Shown one piece after another: positions 53,374 through 61,526 of a stretch of 64,000 bases of DNA. The notes beneath the pieces were generated by a model that was not told the origin of the DNA, did not search any database, and saw nothing but the letters and a program-made list of their open reading frames with translations. The stretch's first letter is position 1. Every line of letters starts with the position of its first letter. The stretch is from Flavobacteriales bacterium (lineage in GTDB: Bacteria; Bacteroidota; Bacteroidia; Flavobacteriales_D; Crocinitomicaceae), in assembly GCA_947497485.1 (NCBI GenBank), contig CANMHB010000005.1, positions 62,001 to 126,000 of the forward strand, given 5' to 3'. A program made the translations under genes and the position numbers.

Positions 53374-53816
53374 GGTTTTTCTTACTTTTTTTGAGCCATT
53401 TATTGATTGTTACAGCTTGTCAGACTTATTCAGAGCAAGATAAAACCACGTTTGATAAAACCATTCAAGAATATATTAAGAAGAATAAATTATCTCTCAA
53501 AAAAACATCATCCGGATTGTATCAAAAAACCATGATAGATGGTGAAGGTGAGTTAATTCGATATACAGATAGCGTTAAAGTTATATATGTAGGAAAATTA
53601 TTAAATGGAAAAATCGTAGATAAGCAAACGACTCCTCGGATTTTCGCAATTAAGGACTTAATAGCGGGATGGAAAGAAGCCTTAATATCCAATCGAAATA
53701 AATCAAAAATAATGATGATCATACCACCGCAACTTGGATACGGAGATCGAAAGTTAGATGACATACCGGTAAATTCAATTCTTTATTTTGAAATGACAGT
53801 TCTTGACGTAAAATAA
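53370..53816 (+). CDS. FKBP-type peptidyl-prolyl isomerase, lipoprotein
   Basis: A 148-residue lipoprotein (lipobox LLIVTACQTYS, Cys near residue 17). It has a short helical part and an FKBP domain: DSVKVIYVGKLLNGKIVDKQ near residue 69, and a C-terminal IIPPQLGYGDRKLDDIPVNS then ILYFEMTVLDV. Some of the usual aromatic substrate-pocket residues (for example the Phe of the LxDGxxFD motif) are replaced, so isomerase activity may be reduced. It probably assists folding of envelope proteins. It is coupled to the TraB gene. Confidence 0.87.
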   Translation: MRFFLLFLSHLLIVTACQTYSEQDKTTFDKTIQEYIKKNKLSLKKTSSGLYQKTMIDGEGELIRYTDSVKVIYVGKLLNGKIVDKQTTPRIFAIKDLIAGWKEALISNRNKSKIMMIIPPQLGYGDRKLDDIPVNSILYFEMTVLDVK

Positions 53817-53828
53817 TTCAAGAAAATG

Positions 53829-53858
53829 TTGTCATTCAAAAGTCATTTCTTATTTTTG
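53829..53858 (+). promoter_or_regulatory. Promoter of sucD
   Basis: TTG (53829-53831), a 19-base spacer and TATTTTTG (53851-53858): an exact match to the Bacteroidota consensus in both boxes and spacing. Transcription should start near 53863, about 20 bases before the sucD ATG. Confidence 0.8.
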
Positions 53859-53883
53859 AACCACAAAAAATTATTCCAGCATT

Positions 53884-54762
53884 ATGAGCGTTTTAGTTAA
53901 TAAAAATTCGAAAGTAATTGTTCAAGGTTTTACAGGAAGTGAAGGTACTTTCCATGCAGGACAGATGATTGAATACGGAACAAATGTCGTTGGTGGTGTA
54001 ACTCCCGGTAAAGGAGGTTCAACTCACTTGGACAGACCAGTTTTTAATACTGTTTCAGATGCAGTTAAAACCACAGGTGCTGATGTTTCAATCATTTTTG
54101 TTCCACCGGCATTCGCCGCGGATGCAATTATGGAAGCTGCAGAAGCTGGAATTAAGGTAATCGTTTGTATTACTGAAGGAATTCCAGTAAATGACATGGT
54201 TAAGGCAAAAGAATATACAAAAGGATTCAATTGTCGATTAATTGGACCGAACTGCCCAGGTGTTATTACTGCAGGAGAAGCAAAAGTTGGAATCATGCCA
54301 GGATTTGTTTTCAAAAAAGGTAAAATTGGTATTGTTTCGAAATCAGGAACGTTGACTTACGAAGCTGCAGATCAAGTTGCGAAAGCAGGCATGGGAATCA
54401 CAACTGCAATTGGTATCGGAGGAGATCCAATTATCGGTACAACCACAAGAGAAGCTGTTGAACTTCTTATGAATGATCCTGAAACGGAAGGAATTGTAAT
54501 GATTGGTGAAATCGGTGGTAATCTAGAGGCTATTGCTGCTCGTTGGATTAAAGAAAATGGAACGAAACCAGTTGTAGGATTTATTGCTGGTGAAACAGCT
54601 CCAAAAGGACGAACAATGGGACATGCAGGTGCAATTGTTGGTGGTGCTGATGATACTGCTGAAGCGAAAAAACGAATCATGCGTGAGTGTGGCATTCACG
54701 TAGTTGATTCGCCAGCACAAATTGGGGCAAAAATGGCTTCTGTATTGGGTGTAACAGCCTAA
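53884..54762 (+). CDS. sucD: Succinate-CoA ligase, ADP-forming, alpha subunit
   Basis: Alpha subunit of succinyl-CoA synthetase. The CoA-binding N-terminus is [20 protein letters not shown] near residue 14, followed by [34 protein letters not shown] and [20 protein letters not shown] lie in the ligase domain. The phospho-His segment [20 protein letters not shown] (His near residue 246) is complete. At 292 residues it is standard. It has its own consensus promoter and its own terminator, unlike the usual sucCD operon. Its partner sucC is at 3511-4722. Confidence 0.97.
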   Translation: MSVLVNKNSKVIVQGFTGSEGTFHAGQMIEYGTNVVGGVTPGKGGSTHLDRPVFNTVSDAVKTTGADVSIIFVPPAFAADAIMEAAEAGIKVIVCITEGIPVNDMVKAKEYTKGFNCRLIGPNCPGVITAGEAKVGIMPGFVFKKGKIGIVSKSGTLTYEAADQVAKAGMGITTAIGIGGDPIIGTTTREAVELLMNDPETEGIVMIGEIGGNLEAIAARWIKENGTKPVVGFIAGETAPKGRTMGHAGAIVGGADDTAEAKKRIMRECGIHVVDSPAQIGAKMASVLGVTA

Positions 54763-54784
54763 TTAAAAATAAATTTAATAATTG

Positions 54785-54809
54785 AAAGCGGCTAAAAGTC
54801 GCTTTTTTT
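54785..54809 (+). terminator. Rho-independent terminator after sucD
   Basis: AAAGCGG (54785-54791) pairs with TCGCTTT (54799-54805), including one G-T wobble, and the T-run continues to 54809. It closes the transcript 22 bases after the sucD stop. Confidence 0.8.
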
Positions 54810-54821
54810 ATTTCTACGATT

Positions 54822-55199
54822 ATGGATACTTTTCAACTACCAAAACGAATCAGAGAATTTGAGAATCTCCACATTGTGTTCTGGTTACTTAAAGATATGA
54901 GTTGGAGTATGGGATGGAAAATTTTGGGGATAACGATGATCATTCCTACGCTCTTACTTTCAATTTATTTAACGAATAAATTTCGTGAAAATTCATCTGA
55001 ATGGTATCACAATAACGCTGTAATCTGCTGGATTATAGCAAATAGTTATTGGATGATTTCAGAGTTTTATGGTTTTGAGGAGCAACTAATTTTCAGTTCT
55101 ATTAAATGGGTTCATTTGGCACTAATTCCTTTTGTTAGCGGATTAATATTCATTGCTTATTATTACCTGATTAAACGAAAAAAGAAATTATCAAATTAA
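54822..55199 (+). CDS. Small membrane protein of unknown function
   Basis: A 125-residue protein with a charged N-terminus and three or four hydrophobic segments (ILGITMIIPTLLLSIYL about 34-50, VICWIIANSYWMISEFYGF about 67-85, HLALIPFVSGLIFIAYYYLI about 97-117) before a basic end (KRKKKL). No family is recognised. It lies after the sucD terminator, so it probably has its own promoter, which I cannot identify. It is convergent with the gene at 55218. Confidence 0.65.
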   Translation: MDTFQLPKRIREFENLHIVFWLLKDMSWSMGWKILGITMIIPTLLLSIYLTNKFRENSSEWYHNNAVICWIIANSYWMISEFYGFEEQLIFSSIKWVHLALIPFVSGLIFIAYYYLIKRKKKLSN

Positions 55200-55217
55200 C
55201 CAATCAATTAATCAAAC

Positions 55218-56042
55218 TTACTTTAACGTAATTCGTTTGAGTTTCGGTTTACCAAGAAGTTTATTGTATTCGTTTGCCACCCAAAGATTTGAACCTTGAA
55301 CGGTCAAAGCCTCCTTTTGATTATATTCCGAATGTTTTTTCTTCTTTGTCAGTTTGAAAGATGTTCCCTCCAATTTAAAAACGAGCCATCGATTATAAGT
55401 TGTAATGTAAAACTCCCCATTTGAAAAATCACCGGCAGTAGGCGTGTCAAAGTAAAACCCTCGATTTCCAAAATAAATAGTTGAAAATAACTCAATTTCC
55501 TTTTTCGTATTTTCGATAAACTTAAACCGATAAACTTTGCAATTTCCATCGAAAGGGTCTGAGTTATTTTTCGAAAAAACCCACAAATATCCATTTGCTG
55601 AAATAAGACATTCTGAATCAAAATTTCGATTATTTAATGCTGGAGGAAATTCTTTCTGATCTGAATATGCTATCTGCATTTCATCTGCTATTACCTCTTT
55701 CTGTTTCAAAACATCATTTATACTAACTCTATAAATCCGAAGGTCTTTTCGCTTGTTCAAGTTATTCCCTATGTCGCCAATATAAATGTAATCATCATCT
55801 GCTGCGATATCCTCCCAATCGGAGTTCATAGCGTTGGAAATTAGTACTTTTTTGAGGATTTTACCTTTTTTATTCAATACGTAAAGATGCGGAGAATTTC
55901 CGCCATCATTAAGCGCAATCATCGTTGAATCATTGATAAATTCAAGGCCAGAAATTTCTTTCAATTCTGTTGAAAGTGTAAAACTTTGTGAAAAGGATAA
56001 AGATGAAAAAAAGGAGAAAACGATTAAAAAACGCTTTTTCAT
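55218..56042 (-). CDS. Exported beta-propeller-like protein (SdiA-regulated/phytase-like)
   Basis: A 274-residue protein with a signal peptide (FLIVFSFFSSLSFSQ). The blade-like segments LKEISGLEFINDSTMIALND, DWEDIAADDDYIYIGDIGNN and LRIYRVSINDVL, and later EALTVQGSNLWVANEYNKL, resemble SdiA-regulated or esterase-like phytase propellers. No catalytic residues can be assigned. Its start overlaps the GldE-like gene by 4 bases, as the last gene of the minus-strand pur operon. The function is unknown. Confidence 0.72.
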   Translation of the reverse strand: MKKRFLIVFSFFSSLSFSQSFTLSTELKEISGLEFINDSTMIALNDGGNSPHLYVLNKKGKILKKVLISNAMNSDWEDIAADDDYIYIGDIGNNLNKRKDLRIYRVSINDVLKQKEVIADEMQIAYSDQKEFPPALNNRNFDSECLISANGYLWVFSKNNSDPFDGNCKVYRFKFIENTKKEIELFSTIYFGNRGFYFDTPTAGDFSNGEFYITTYNRWLVFKLEGTSFKLTKKKKHSEYNQKEALTVQGSNLWVANEYNKLLGKPKLKRITLK

Positions 56043-57295
56043 TCTGACTTTTTGATTCGAATTTTTTCGATTTTTCGTTCGCTAACTTCCTCAACAATAA
56101 AAGAATAGCCTTTCAATTCAATTACGCGATCTTTTTCCGGAATGGTCTCTAAATGATGAATGATCATTCCTGCAAGCGTTTCATACTCCTCGGATTCTTC
56201 AAGATTTAATCCATAGGTTTCATTTAAATAGTCAATTTCTGCTCGCGCCGAAAATAAATACTCTCCATCCGAAATCTTTTCTTCCAACCAATCATCTTTG
56301 TCGTGCTCATCCTCGATTTCGCCAAATATTTCTTCAATGACATCTTCCAATGTTACCAGTCCTGCTGTACCTCCATATTCATCGGTTACAATAGCCAAAT
56401 TACTGCGCTCCGTTGTAAACTTCTCCAACAATTCCTTTCCAGTGATTACTTCTGGAACAAATGGAATTGATTTTAAAATTTGCTTAATAGCTCCGGGATT
56501 TTTGAACAAGTCAAACGAATGCACATAACCAATAATATTATCGATGGAATCTCTGTAAATAATGATTTTTGATAGGCCCTTACTCACAAATAAGTTCCTC
56601 ATTTCATCGATGGTATCATCAATTTCGACAGCGATTATTTCCGTTCGTGGAATCATACAATCTCTGGCCTTAATGTTCGAAAATTCAAGTGCGTTACGCA
56701 AAATATGCATGTCCTTACTGAGCTCTTGTTCAGACTTTATTCTTGATGCTAAATCTTCGACATAATGTTCAAGGTCTACGCGTGAGAATACCTTATCCGA
56801 ATTTTCGTGTTTCGTCCCAAAAAGCTTTAATATAAACGAACTGATGAAAAGAATAAATTGTGTTGGAATATAAAGAAGAACGTACAAAATGAGCATTGGA
56901 ACGCTTCCCAAATTGAGAAAACGATTCGGATTAATCTGGCCAATTGCTTTTGGTAGAAACTCAGCTGTAAAGAGCACCAATAACGTTGAAATAAGGGTTT
57001 GCAGAACCAATAATGACGCATCATGACTAACACCCAAAGTCTTTAACCAAGGATTAAGGATTTCAGCTGCCGCTATACCATAAACAACTAATGCAACATT
57101 GTTTCCTAGTAAAAGTAATGCAATCATCGTAGACTCATTTCTGTAGAATACCGAAATAATCTTACTTTGGATGGTTCCTTGTTTTTTCTGAACTTCGATT
57201 TTCAATCGATTTGATGCTAAATAGGCAATTTCCATTCCTGAAAAAAAAGCCGAGGCAACTAAAGAAAGAAGAACCATTACGTATTCTGGATTCAT
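56039..57295 (-). CDS. CNNM/CorC-type transporter-associated protein (GldE-like)
   Basis: A 418-residue protein with an N-terminal CNNM/DUF21 membrane domain (about 1-160, SAFFSGMEIAYLASNRLKIE, with helices after it). Two CBS domains follow (about 200-320; ARDCMIPRTEIIAVEIDDTI, IVTDEYGGTAGLVTLEDVIE), then a CorC_HlyC C-terminal domain (about 335-418). CNNM proteins act in Mg2+/cation homeostasis. In Bacteroidota the gliding-associated GldE belongs to this group, but the sequence alone does not prove that role. The label hemolysin, common for such proteins, is not supported. It is co-transcribed with purD. Confidence 0.85.
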   Translation of the reverse strand: MNPEYVMVLLSLVASAFFSGMEIAYLASNRLKIEVQKKQGTIQSKIISVFYRNESTMIALLLLGNNVALVVYGIAAAEILNPWLKTLGVSHDASLLVLQTLISTLLVLFTAEFLPKAIGQINPNRFLNLGSVPMLILYVLLYIPTQFILFISSFILKLFGTKHENSDKVFSRVDLEHYVEDLASRIKSEQELSKDMHILRNALEFSNIKARDCMIPRTEIIAVEIDDTIDEMRNLFVSKGLSKIIIYRDSIDNIIGYVHSFDLFKNPGAIKQILKSIPFVPEVITGKELLEKFTTERSNLAIVTDEYGGTAGLVTLEDVIEEIFGEIEDEHDKDDWLEEKISDGEYLFSARAEIDYLNETYGLNLEESEEYETLAGMIIHHLETIPEKDRVIELKGYSFIVEEVSERKIEKIRIKKSE

Positions 57296-57304
57296 TGTAT
57301 TCTT

Positions 57305-58579
57305 TTAAATAACATCGTATCCAATATCCTTGCGATAATATGCTCCTTCAAATTTAATCTTTGAAATTGACTCGTAGGACTTTTCCAAAGCAGTTTCCAC
57401 ATTTTTACCATAAGATGTAACGGTTAAAACGCGTCCACCGGAAGAAACAATTGATGGCCCATCTGCACTCGTTCCAGCATGGAAAACAATACTCTCTGCA
57501 ATAGTATTCAATCCATAGATTGATTTACCTTTTTCGTAAGCCTCTGGGTATCCTCCAGAAACCATCATTACTGTGGCTGCACTCTTGTCGATAAATTGAA
57601 TGTCGCGTTCTGACAATGTATTGCTGGCAACACCCTCAAATAAATCAAGTATATCGGATTTTAAACGCGGAATAACAACTTCCGTTTCCGGATCTCCCAT
57701 TCTGCAATTGTATTCAATTACATACGGATCACCTTTGACATTAATCAATCCAAAGAAAATAAAACCTTTATAGGAGATACCTTCTGTTTTTAAGCCTTTA
57801 ACGGTTGGAACAATGATGCGATTGTGAACTTTATCCATAAAACCACTATCTGCAAATGGAACTGGAGAAATAGCTCCCATTCCACCTGTATTCAATCCAG
57901 TATCGCCCTCACCTATTCGTTTGTAGTCCTTTGCTTCTGGCAATAATTTGAAAGATTCTCCATCTGTAATCACAAAAACAGAAAGTTCGATTCCATCTAA
58001 GAATTGCTCTATTACCACCTTGCTACTTGCAGCTCCAAATTTCTGATGTTGAAGCATGCTTTTTAGCTCACTTTTCGCTTCACTCAGGTCTTTTAAAATC
58101 AACACACCTTTTCCTGCTGCGAGACCATCGGCTTTTAGCACGTAAGGAGGCTTCATCCCTTCCAAAAACTTCATCCCTTCATTTAACGTCTCAGCGGTAA
58201 ATGTGCCATACTTAGCCGTAGGAATTTTATGACGAGCCATAAACGCTTTTGCAAAGTCCTTGCTTCCTTCAAGTTGCGCACCAAATTTACTTGGTCCAAT
58301 TACAGGAACTTTTCGTAGCTTTTCGTCTGTCTGAAAAAAATCAAATATTCCGTTTACCAATGGTTCCTCTGGACCTACGATTACCATTTCAATTGCATTT
58401 TCAATCACGAAATTTTTGATTCCTTCAAAATCCGTTGGTGAAATTGCTACGTTTTTCCCATGCTGCTTTGTTCCTGCATTTCCTGGAGCAATATACAGTT
58501 CATCAAGAATTGAACTTTGTGCAATCTTCCAAGCCAAAGCATGTTCTCTTCCCCCCGATCCTAACAATAAAACTTTCAT
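57305..58579 (-). CDS. purD: Phosphoribosylamine-glycine ligase
   Basis: ATP-grasp enzyme of purine synthesis. The start at 58579 gives MKVLLLGSGGREHALAWKIA. The ATP-grasp region includes YVLKADGLAAGKGVLILKDL near residue 137, and GLNTGGMGAISPVPFAD follows. YVIEYNCRMGDPETEVVIPR near residue 282 provides the metal and phosphate ligands. The 424 residues are normal. It overlaps purQ by 4 bases (ATGA). Confidence 0.96.
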   Translation of the reverse strand: MKVLLLGSGGREHALAWKIAQSSILDELYIAPGNAGTKQHGKNVAISPTDFEGIKNFVIENAIEMVIVGPEEPLVNGIFDFFQTDEKLRKVPVIGPSKFGAQLEGSKDFAKAFMARHKIPTAKYGTFTAETLNEGMKFLEGMKPPYVLKADGLAAGKGVLILKDLSEAKSELKSMLQHQKFGAASSKVVIEQFLDGIELSVFVITDGESFKLLPEAKDYKRIGEGDTGLNTGGMGAISPVPFADSGFMDKVHNRIIVPTVKGLKTEGISYKGFIFFGLINVKGDPYVIEYNCRMGDPETEVVIPRLKSDILDLFEGVASNTLSERDIQFIDKSAATVMMVSGGYPEAYEKGKSIYGLNTIAESIVFHAGTSADGPSIVSSGGRVLTVTSYGKNVETALEKSYESISKIKFEGAYYRKDIGYDVI

Positions 58580-59265
58580 GAACAATGATTTAGTATAGAT
58601 TCAAAAATTGCTTTTCCATCGATATTATTTAATTGCTCATCCGCAGCACGCTCAGGATGTGGCATCATACCAAATACATTTTTCGTTTTATTCGTAATTC
58701 CCGCAATGTTATTTAATGAGCCATTTGGATTGAATTCATCAGAAACCTCCCCTTCTATGCTTGAATAACGGAACAAAACCTGATCATTATCTTCAATCGC
58801 CTGCAATGTCTCCTTAGGTGCAAAAAAACGTCCCTCACCATGTGCTATCGGAATTTTGTAGGTGTTAACCGACTTTAAATCCTTATTTGTGGCAGCACTT
58901 TTAGATACTGGCTTCAGAAAAACATTTTTACAGATAAATCGCTGATTGTTGTTGTGTAACAAGGCTCCTTCTAACAAACCTGATTCGGTTAAAATCTGAA
59001 AGCCGTTGCAAATTCCCATCACATAACCTCCTTTATTCGCGTGTTTAACTACTTCAGACATGATTGGAGAAAATTTGGCAATCGCTCCAGATCGCAAATA
59101 ATCACCATACGAAAAACCACCCGGCAAAATTACCATATCGACTCCTTTTAAATCTGTTTCTTTGTGCCAAAGGGTTTCAACCTTTTGACCAAGCAAGTCT
59201 TTTAAGACATAAATCATGTCTTGATCACAATTCGAACCGGGGAAAGTTACAACACCAAATTTCAT
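58576..59265 (-). CDS. purQ: Phosphoribosylformylglycinamidine synthase subunit PurQ (glutaminase)
   Basis: Glutaminase subunit that feeds ammonia to PurL in purine synthesis. It begins MKFGVVTFPGSNCDQDMIYV, followed by MVILPGGFSYGDYLRSGAIA near residue 45. The catalytic Cys is in YVMGICNGFQILTESGLLEG near residue 84, and the His-Glu pair is in FGMMPHPERAADEQ near residue 203. The 229 residues match the PurQ size. A purL or purS gene is not in the window. Confidence 0.95.
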   Translation of the reverse strand: MKFGVVTFPGSNCDQDMIYVLKDLLGQKVETLWHKETDLKGVDMVILPGGFSYGDYLRSGAIAKFSPIMSEVVKHANKGGYVMGICNGFQILTESGLLEGALLHNNNQRFICKNVFLKPVSKSAATNKDLKSVNTYKIPIAHGEGRFFAPKETLQAIEDNDQVLFRYSSIEGEVSDEFNPNGSLNNIAGITNKTKNVFGMMPHPERAADEQLNNIDGKAIFESILNHCS

Positions 59266-59294
59266 TTCAATTCTTTATTTCAAAGTTAGTTAAT

Positions 59295-60266
59295 TTAAGA
59301 CTGTGGGGTCGGAAGAAAAACAAAAAATTTCACAACCGAATAGATGATAGCAAGGTAAAAAACCAATGATGAGATGATTCCGTAAGACTTATGTAAGAAC
59401 GAATAAGTAAGTAGCATTGATAGCGGAATCAATAACAAACTAAAACGCTCTATTTGATGAAAGTAAATCACATCAATTAATCCAAAACTAAATGCAACGA
59501 AAATTAGTAACCACACAATTTGAATCTGTTTTTTCAGTCGAACCGACGATTTTTGCATTCGATTTCGTAGACTAAAAGTCCCTAAAGCCAATAAAATACC
59601 AAATAAAACAAGTGTGATGATGAAATCTGTTTGCAATTGAAAATTAGATGAATTTTCTAAAATTTTGAAATTTAACTGATTATCAAAATACCACAAGTAA
59701 ACAAAAGCATACAGTAGAGGAATGCAAAATCCTGCAATTGCAAGAAAGAACTCCCTGAAAACGAAAGGCCTGATGATTAATACCATCGCTATTAAGATCG
59801 GAAATGAAAAGATTACAAAGGGATGAAAAGTGGCAGCAACACCCGCAAAGAAAAATCCATTAAAAACATTTCGACGACCATCAACATTTTGTTTTAATTG
59901 AAAAAATTGGGATAGCATTAAAATAATAAATGTCTGAGCCAGCAACAACCCATCAATGCTGTAAAATGAGTGGTAGAAACTCATCGTTACTACGTAAAGT
60001 AGCGAAACAATGTATGAATTTCGATCGAGGAACTCGTGACTATTAAATATCCAATTGAGCGAAATGGCATTGATTAGAATAAACAAACCACCCAACAAAG
60101 AATTCAACCAAAATGAACCGGAAAATAAATCACTCCAGAATCCCAAATTGGTTTGAACCGACATTTGATAATAAGGAAACTGAATATTCAGTAAAACATA
60201 AAAACCCACGAAAAAAGGTAAGACAAGCAATGCACCAACACGATTTTCCAGGAATAACCGAATCAT
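59295..60266 (-). CDS. DUF6427 family integral membrane protein
   Basis: A 323-residue protein with about eight to ten hydrophobic helices, including VGALLVLPFFVGFYVLLNIQ at the start, a Phe/Tyr-rich mid-section (LYVVTMSFYHSFYSIDGLLL) and LLLIPLSMLLTYSFL near the end. It matches the Bacteroidota DUF6427 pattern (MIRLFLENR and an FHPFVIFSFPI segment). Function is unknown; a glycosyltransferase-like membrane fold is possible but unproven. It lies 29 bases upstream of purQ and seems to lead the minus-strand pur operon. Confidence 0.75.
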   Translation of the reverse strand: MIRLFLENRVGALLVLPFFVGFYVLLNIQFPYYQMSVQTNLGFWSDLFSGSFWLNSLLGGLFILINAISLNWIFNSHEFLDRNSYIVSLLYVVTMSFYHSFYSIDGLLLAQTFIILMLSQFFQLKQNVDGRRNVFNGFFFAGVAATFHPFVIFSFPILIAMVLIIRPFVFREFFLAIAGFCIPLLYAFVYLWYFDNQLNFKILENSSNFQLQTDFIITLVLFGILLALGTFSLRNRMQKSSVRLKKQIQIVWLLIFVAFSFGLIDVIYFHQIERFSLLLIPLSMLLTYSFLHKSYGIISSLVFYLAIIYSVVKFFVFLPTPQS

Positions 60267-60403
60267 GTCGCGAAAGTATTGAATTCTTCGTTTTAATCCC
60301 CATAATTGTGGATAACTCGAGCCTTTTGTTCATACAGTTTTAGGATTGAAAATTAATTAATTGTAAATTTTTCAACAATCCGAATGAAAATATCCAAAAA
60401 TTA

Positions 60404-60411
60404 TATCTTTG
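60404..60411 (+). promoter_or_regulatory. -7 element of the DksA-like/lspA transcript
   Basis: TATCTTTG followed by C is a perfect TAnnTTTG. The implied leader of about 35 bases contains a five-base-pair hairpin (CTTGA at 60417-60421 with TCAAG at 60425-60429) and ends in a GAAAG before the ATG. The rest of 60267-60451 holds no gene. Confidence 0.55.
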
Positions 60412-60451
60412 CACCTCTTGAAAATCAAGATAACCTATAAATTTTTGAAAG

Positions 60452-60832
60452 ATGGCAACAGAGAAAAATAGATACTCAGATGCTGAATTGGAAGAGTTCA
60501 AAGCACTGATTCAAGAAAAGTTAAAAGAAGCGCAGGAGAATTACAATCTTTTAATTGGATCGTTGTCTCATAATGACGATCATGGAACAGATGATACAGG
60601 ACGCACGTTTAACATGATGGAGGACGGTTCTGAAACACTTTCGCGTGAAGAGGTAGCGCAACTAGCTGCTCGACAAGAAAAGTTTATTCAGAATTTACAT
60701 GCAGCTTTGGTTCGAATAGAAAATAAAACTTACGGAATTTGTCGTGTTAACGGGACATTAATTCCAAAAGAGCGCCTTCGTTTGGTTCCACATGCTACGA
60801 TGAGCATTGATGCAAAGAACGCACAACGATAA
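60452..60832 (+). CDS. TraR/DksA-family protein with degenerate zinc finger
   Basis: A 126-residue protein with a coiled-coil N-terminal part (YSDAELEEFKALIQEKLKEA), GTDDTGRTFNMMEDGSETLS near residue 50 and the C-terminal block RIENKTYGICRVNGTLIPKE then RLRLVPHATMSIDAK. In E. coli DksA this region is a CxxC...CxxC zinc finger; here a single Cys (in YGICRV) remains. DksA relatives act on RNA polymerase with ppGpp; one-Cys forms are widespread in Bacteroidota. It is followed after three bases by lspA. Confidence 0.88.
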   Translation: MATEKNRYSDAELEEFKALIQEKLKEAQENYNLLIGSLSHNDDHGTDDTGRTFNMMEDGSETLSREEVAQLAARQEKFIQNLHAALVRIENKTYGICRVNGTLIPKERLRLVPHATMSIDAKNAQR

Positions 60833-60835
60833 CCA

Positions 60836-61516
60836 GTGAAAAAGAAACTGGGCATTGTTGCCGTTGTTATACTCGCATTACTTATTTTAGACCAAGTTGT
60901 AAAAATTTGGGTAAAAACATCTTTTTCATCTGATGAAGTAAGGTATGTTTTCGGAAATTGGTTTGCCCTGCACTACATCGAAAATCAGGGAATGGCTTTT
61001 GGGACGACATTTGGTTCGGCCATTTGGCATAAACTAGCATTAAGTATTTTTCGCGTTATAGCCATTGGATTTATAACCTATTATCTTGTTCGCGAAGCAA
61101 AAAAATCTGAGGTTAGACTAGAATATCTGATCTGTATCGGTTTGATTTTAGCGGGAGCAACCGGGAACTTAATCGATTCAATGTTTTATGATTTTTTCTT
61201 TTCATTTAATCCATGCGAAGGATTTAATCAATTGCCTGGTTCCGGAAAGTTTATGAACTGTTCTGATTATGGTTTCGAATACAAGGTTGAAATTCGACAC
61301 AGAGGTTTTTTACTTGCCAATGTGGTAGATATGTTCCAATTTGAGGCTTATTGGCCAAAATGGATGCCTGTTGTTGGCGGAAATCAAGTTTTTCCTGCTA
61401 TATGGAACGTTGCAGACTCCTGTATTTCGGTTGGAATAGCGTGGATTATCATTCGACAAAGAAAATTTTTCCCAAAAAAACTAGAGGAAACAACAAATAA
61501 GGAGCAAGGGCAATAA
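60836..61516 (+). CDS. lspA: Lipoprotein signal peptidase (signal peptidase II)
   Basis: Membrane aspartyl protease that cleaves prolipoproteins. It starts with GTG at 60836. Family marks are LLILDQVVKIWVKTSF near residue 15, LHYIENQGMAFG near residue 43 and GATGNLIDSMFYDFFFSF near residue 105. The catalytic Asp region includes VVDMFQFEAYWP near residue 163, then FPAIWNVADSCISVGIAWII near residue 183 with the second Asp. At 226 residues it is about 60 longer than E. coli LspA, because of a Cys-containing loop (about 125-155). Several lipoproteins in this window are its likely substrates. Confidence 0.94.
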   Translation: MKKKLGIVAVVILALLILDQVVKIWVKTSFSSDEVRYVFGNWFALHYIENQGMAFGTTFGSAIWHKLALSIFRVIAIGFITYYLVREAKKSEVRLEYLICIGLILAGATGNLIDSMFYDFFFSFNPCEGFNQLPGSGKFMNCSDYGFEYKVEIRHRGFLLANVVDMFQFEAYWPKWMPVVGGNQVFPAIWNVADSCISVGIAWIIIRQRKFFPKKLEETTNKEQGQ

Positions 61517-61526
61517 ACTTATTTGA

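Noticed and set aside
54024..54695. Long antisense open frames over sucD
   Set aside because: They arise from the codon bias of the sucD reading frame; their translations are low-complexity Ile/Pro/Ala-rich sequence with no promoter or start signal.
56039..57295. Hemolysin gene
   Set aside because: The HlyC/CorC name is a historical label for CNNM-CBS proteins; nothing in the sequence suggests a toxin.
60343..60381. Inverted repeat GGATTG / CAATCC between the DUF6427 and DksA-like genes
   Set aside because: Six-base arms 27 bases apart in an AT-rich stretch are expected by chance; neither a terminator T-run nor a good operator shape is present.
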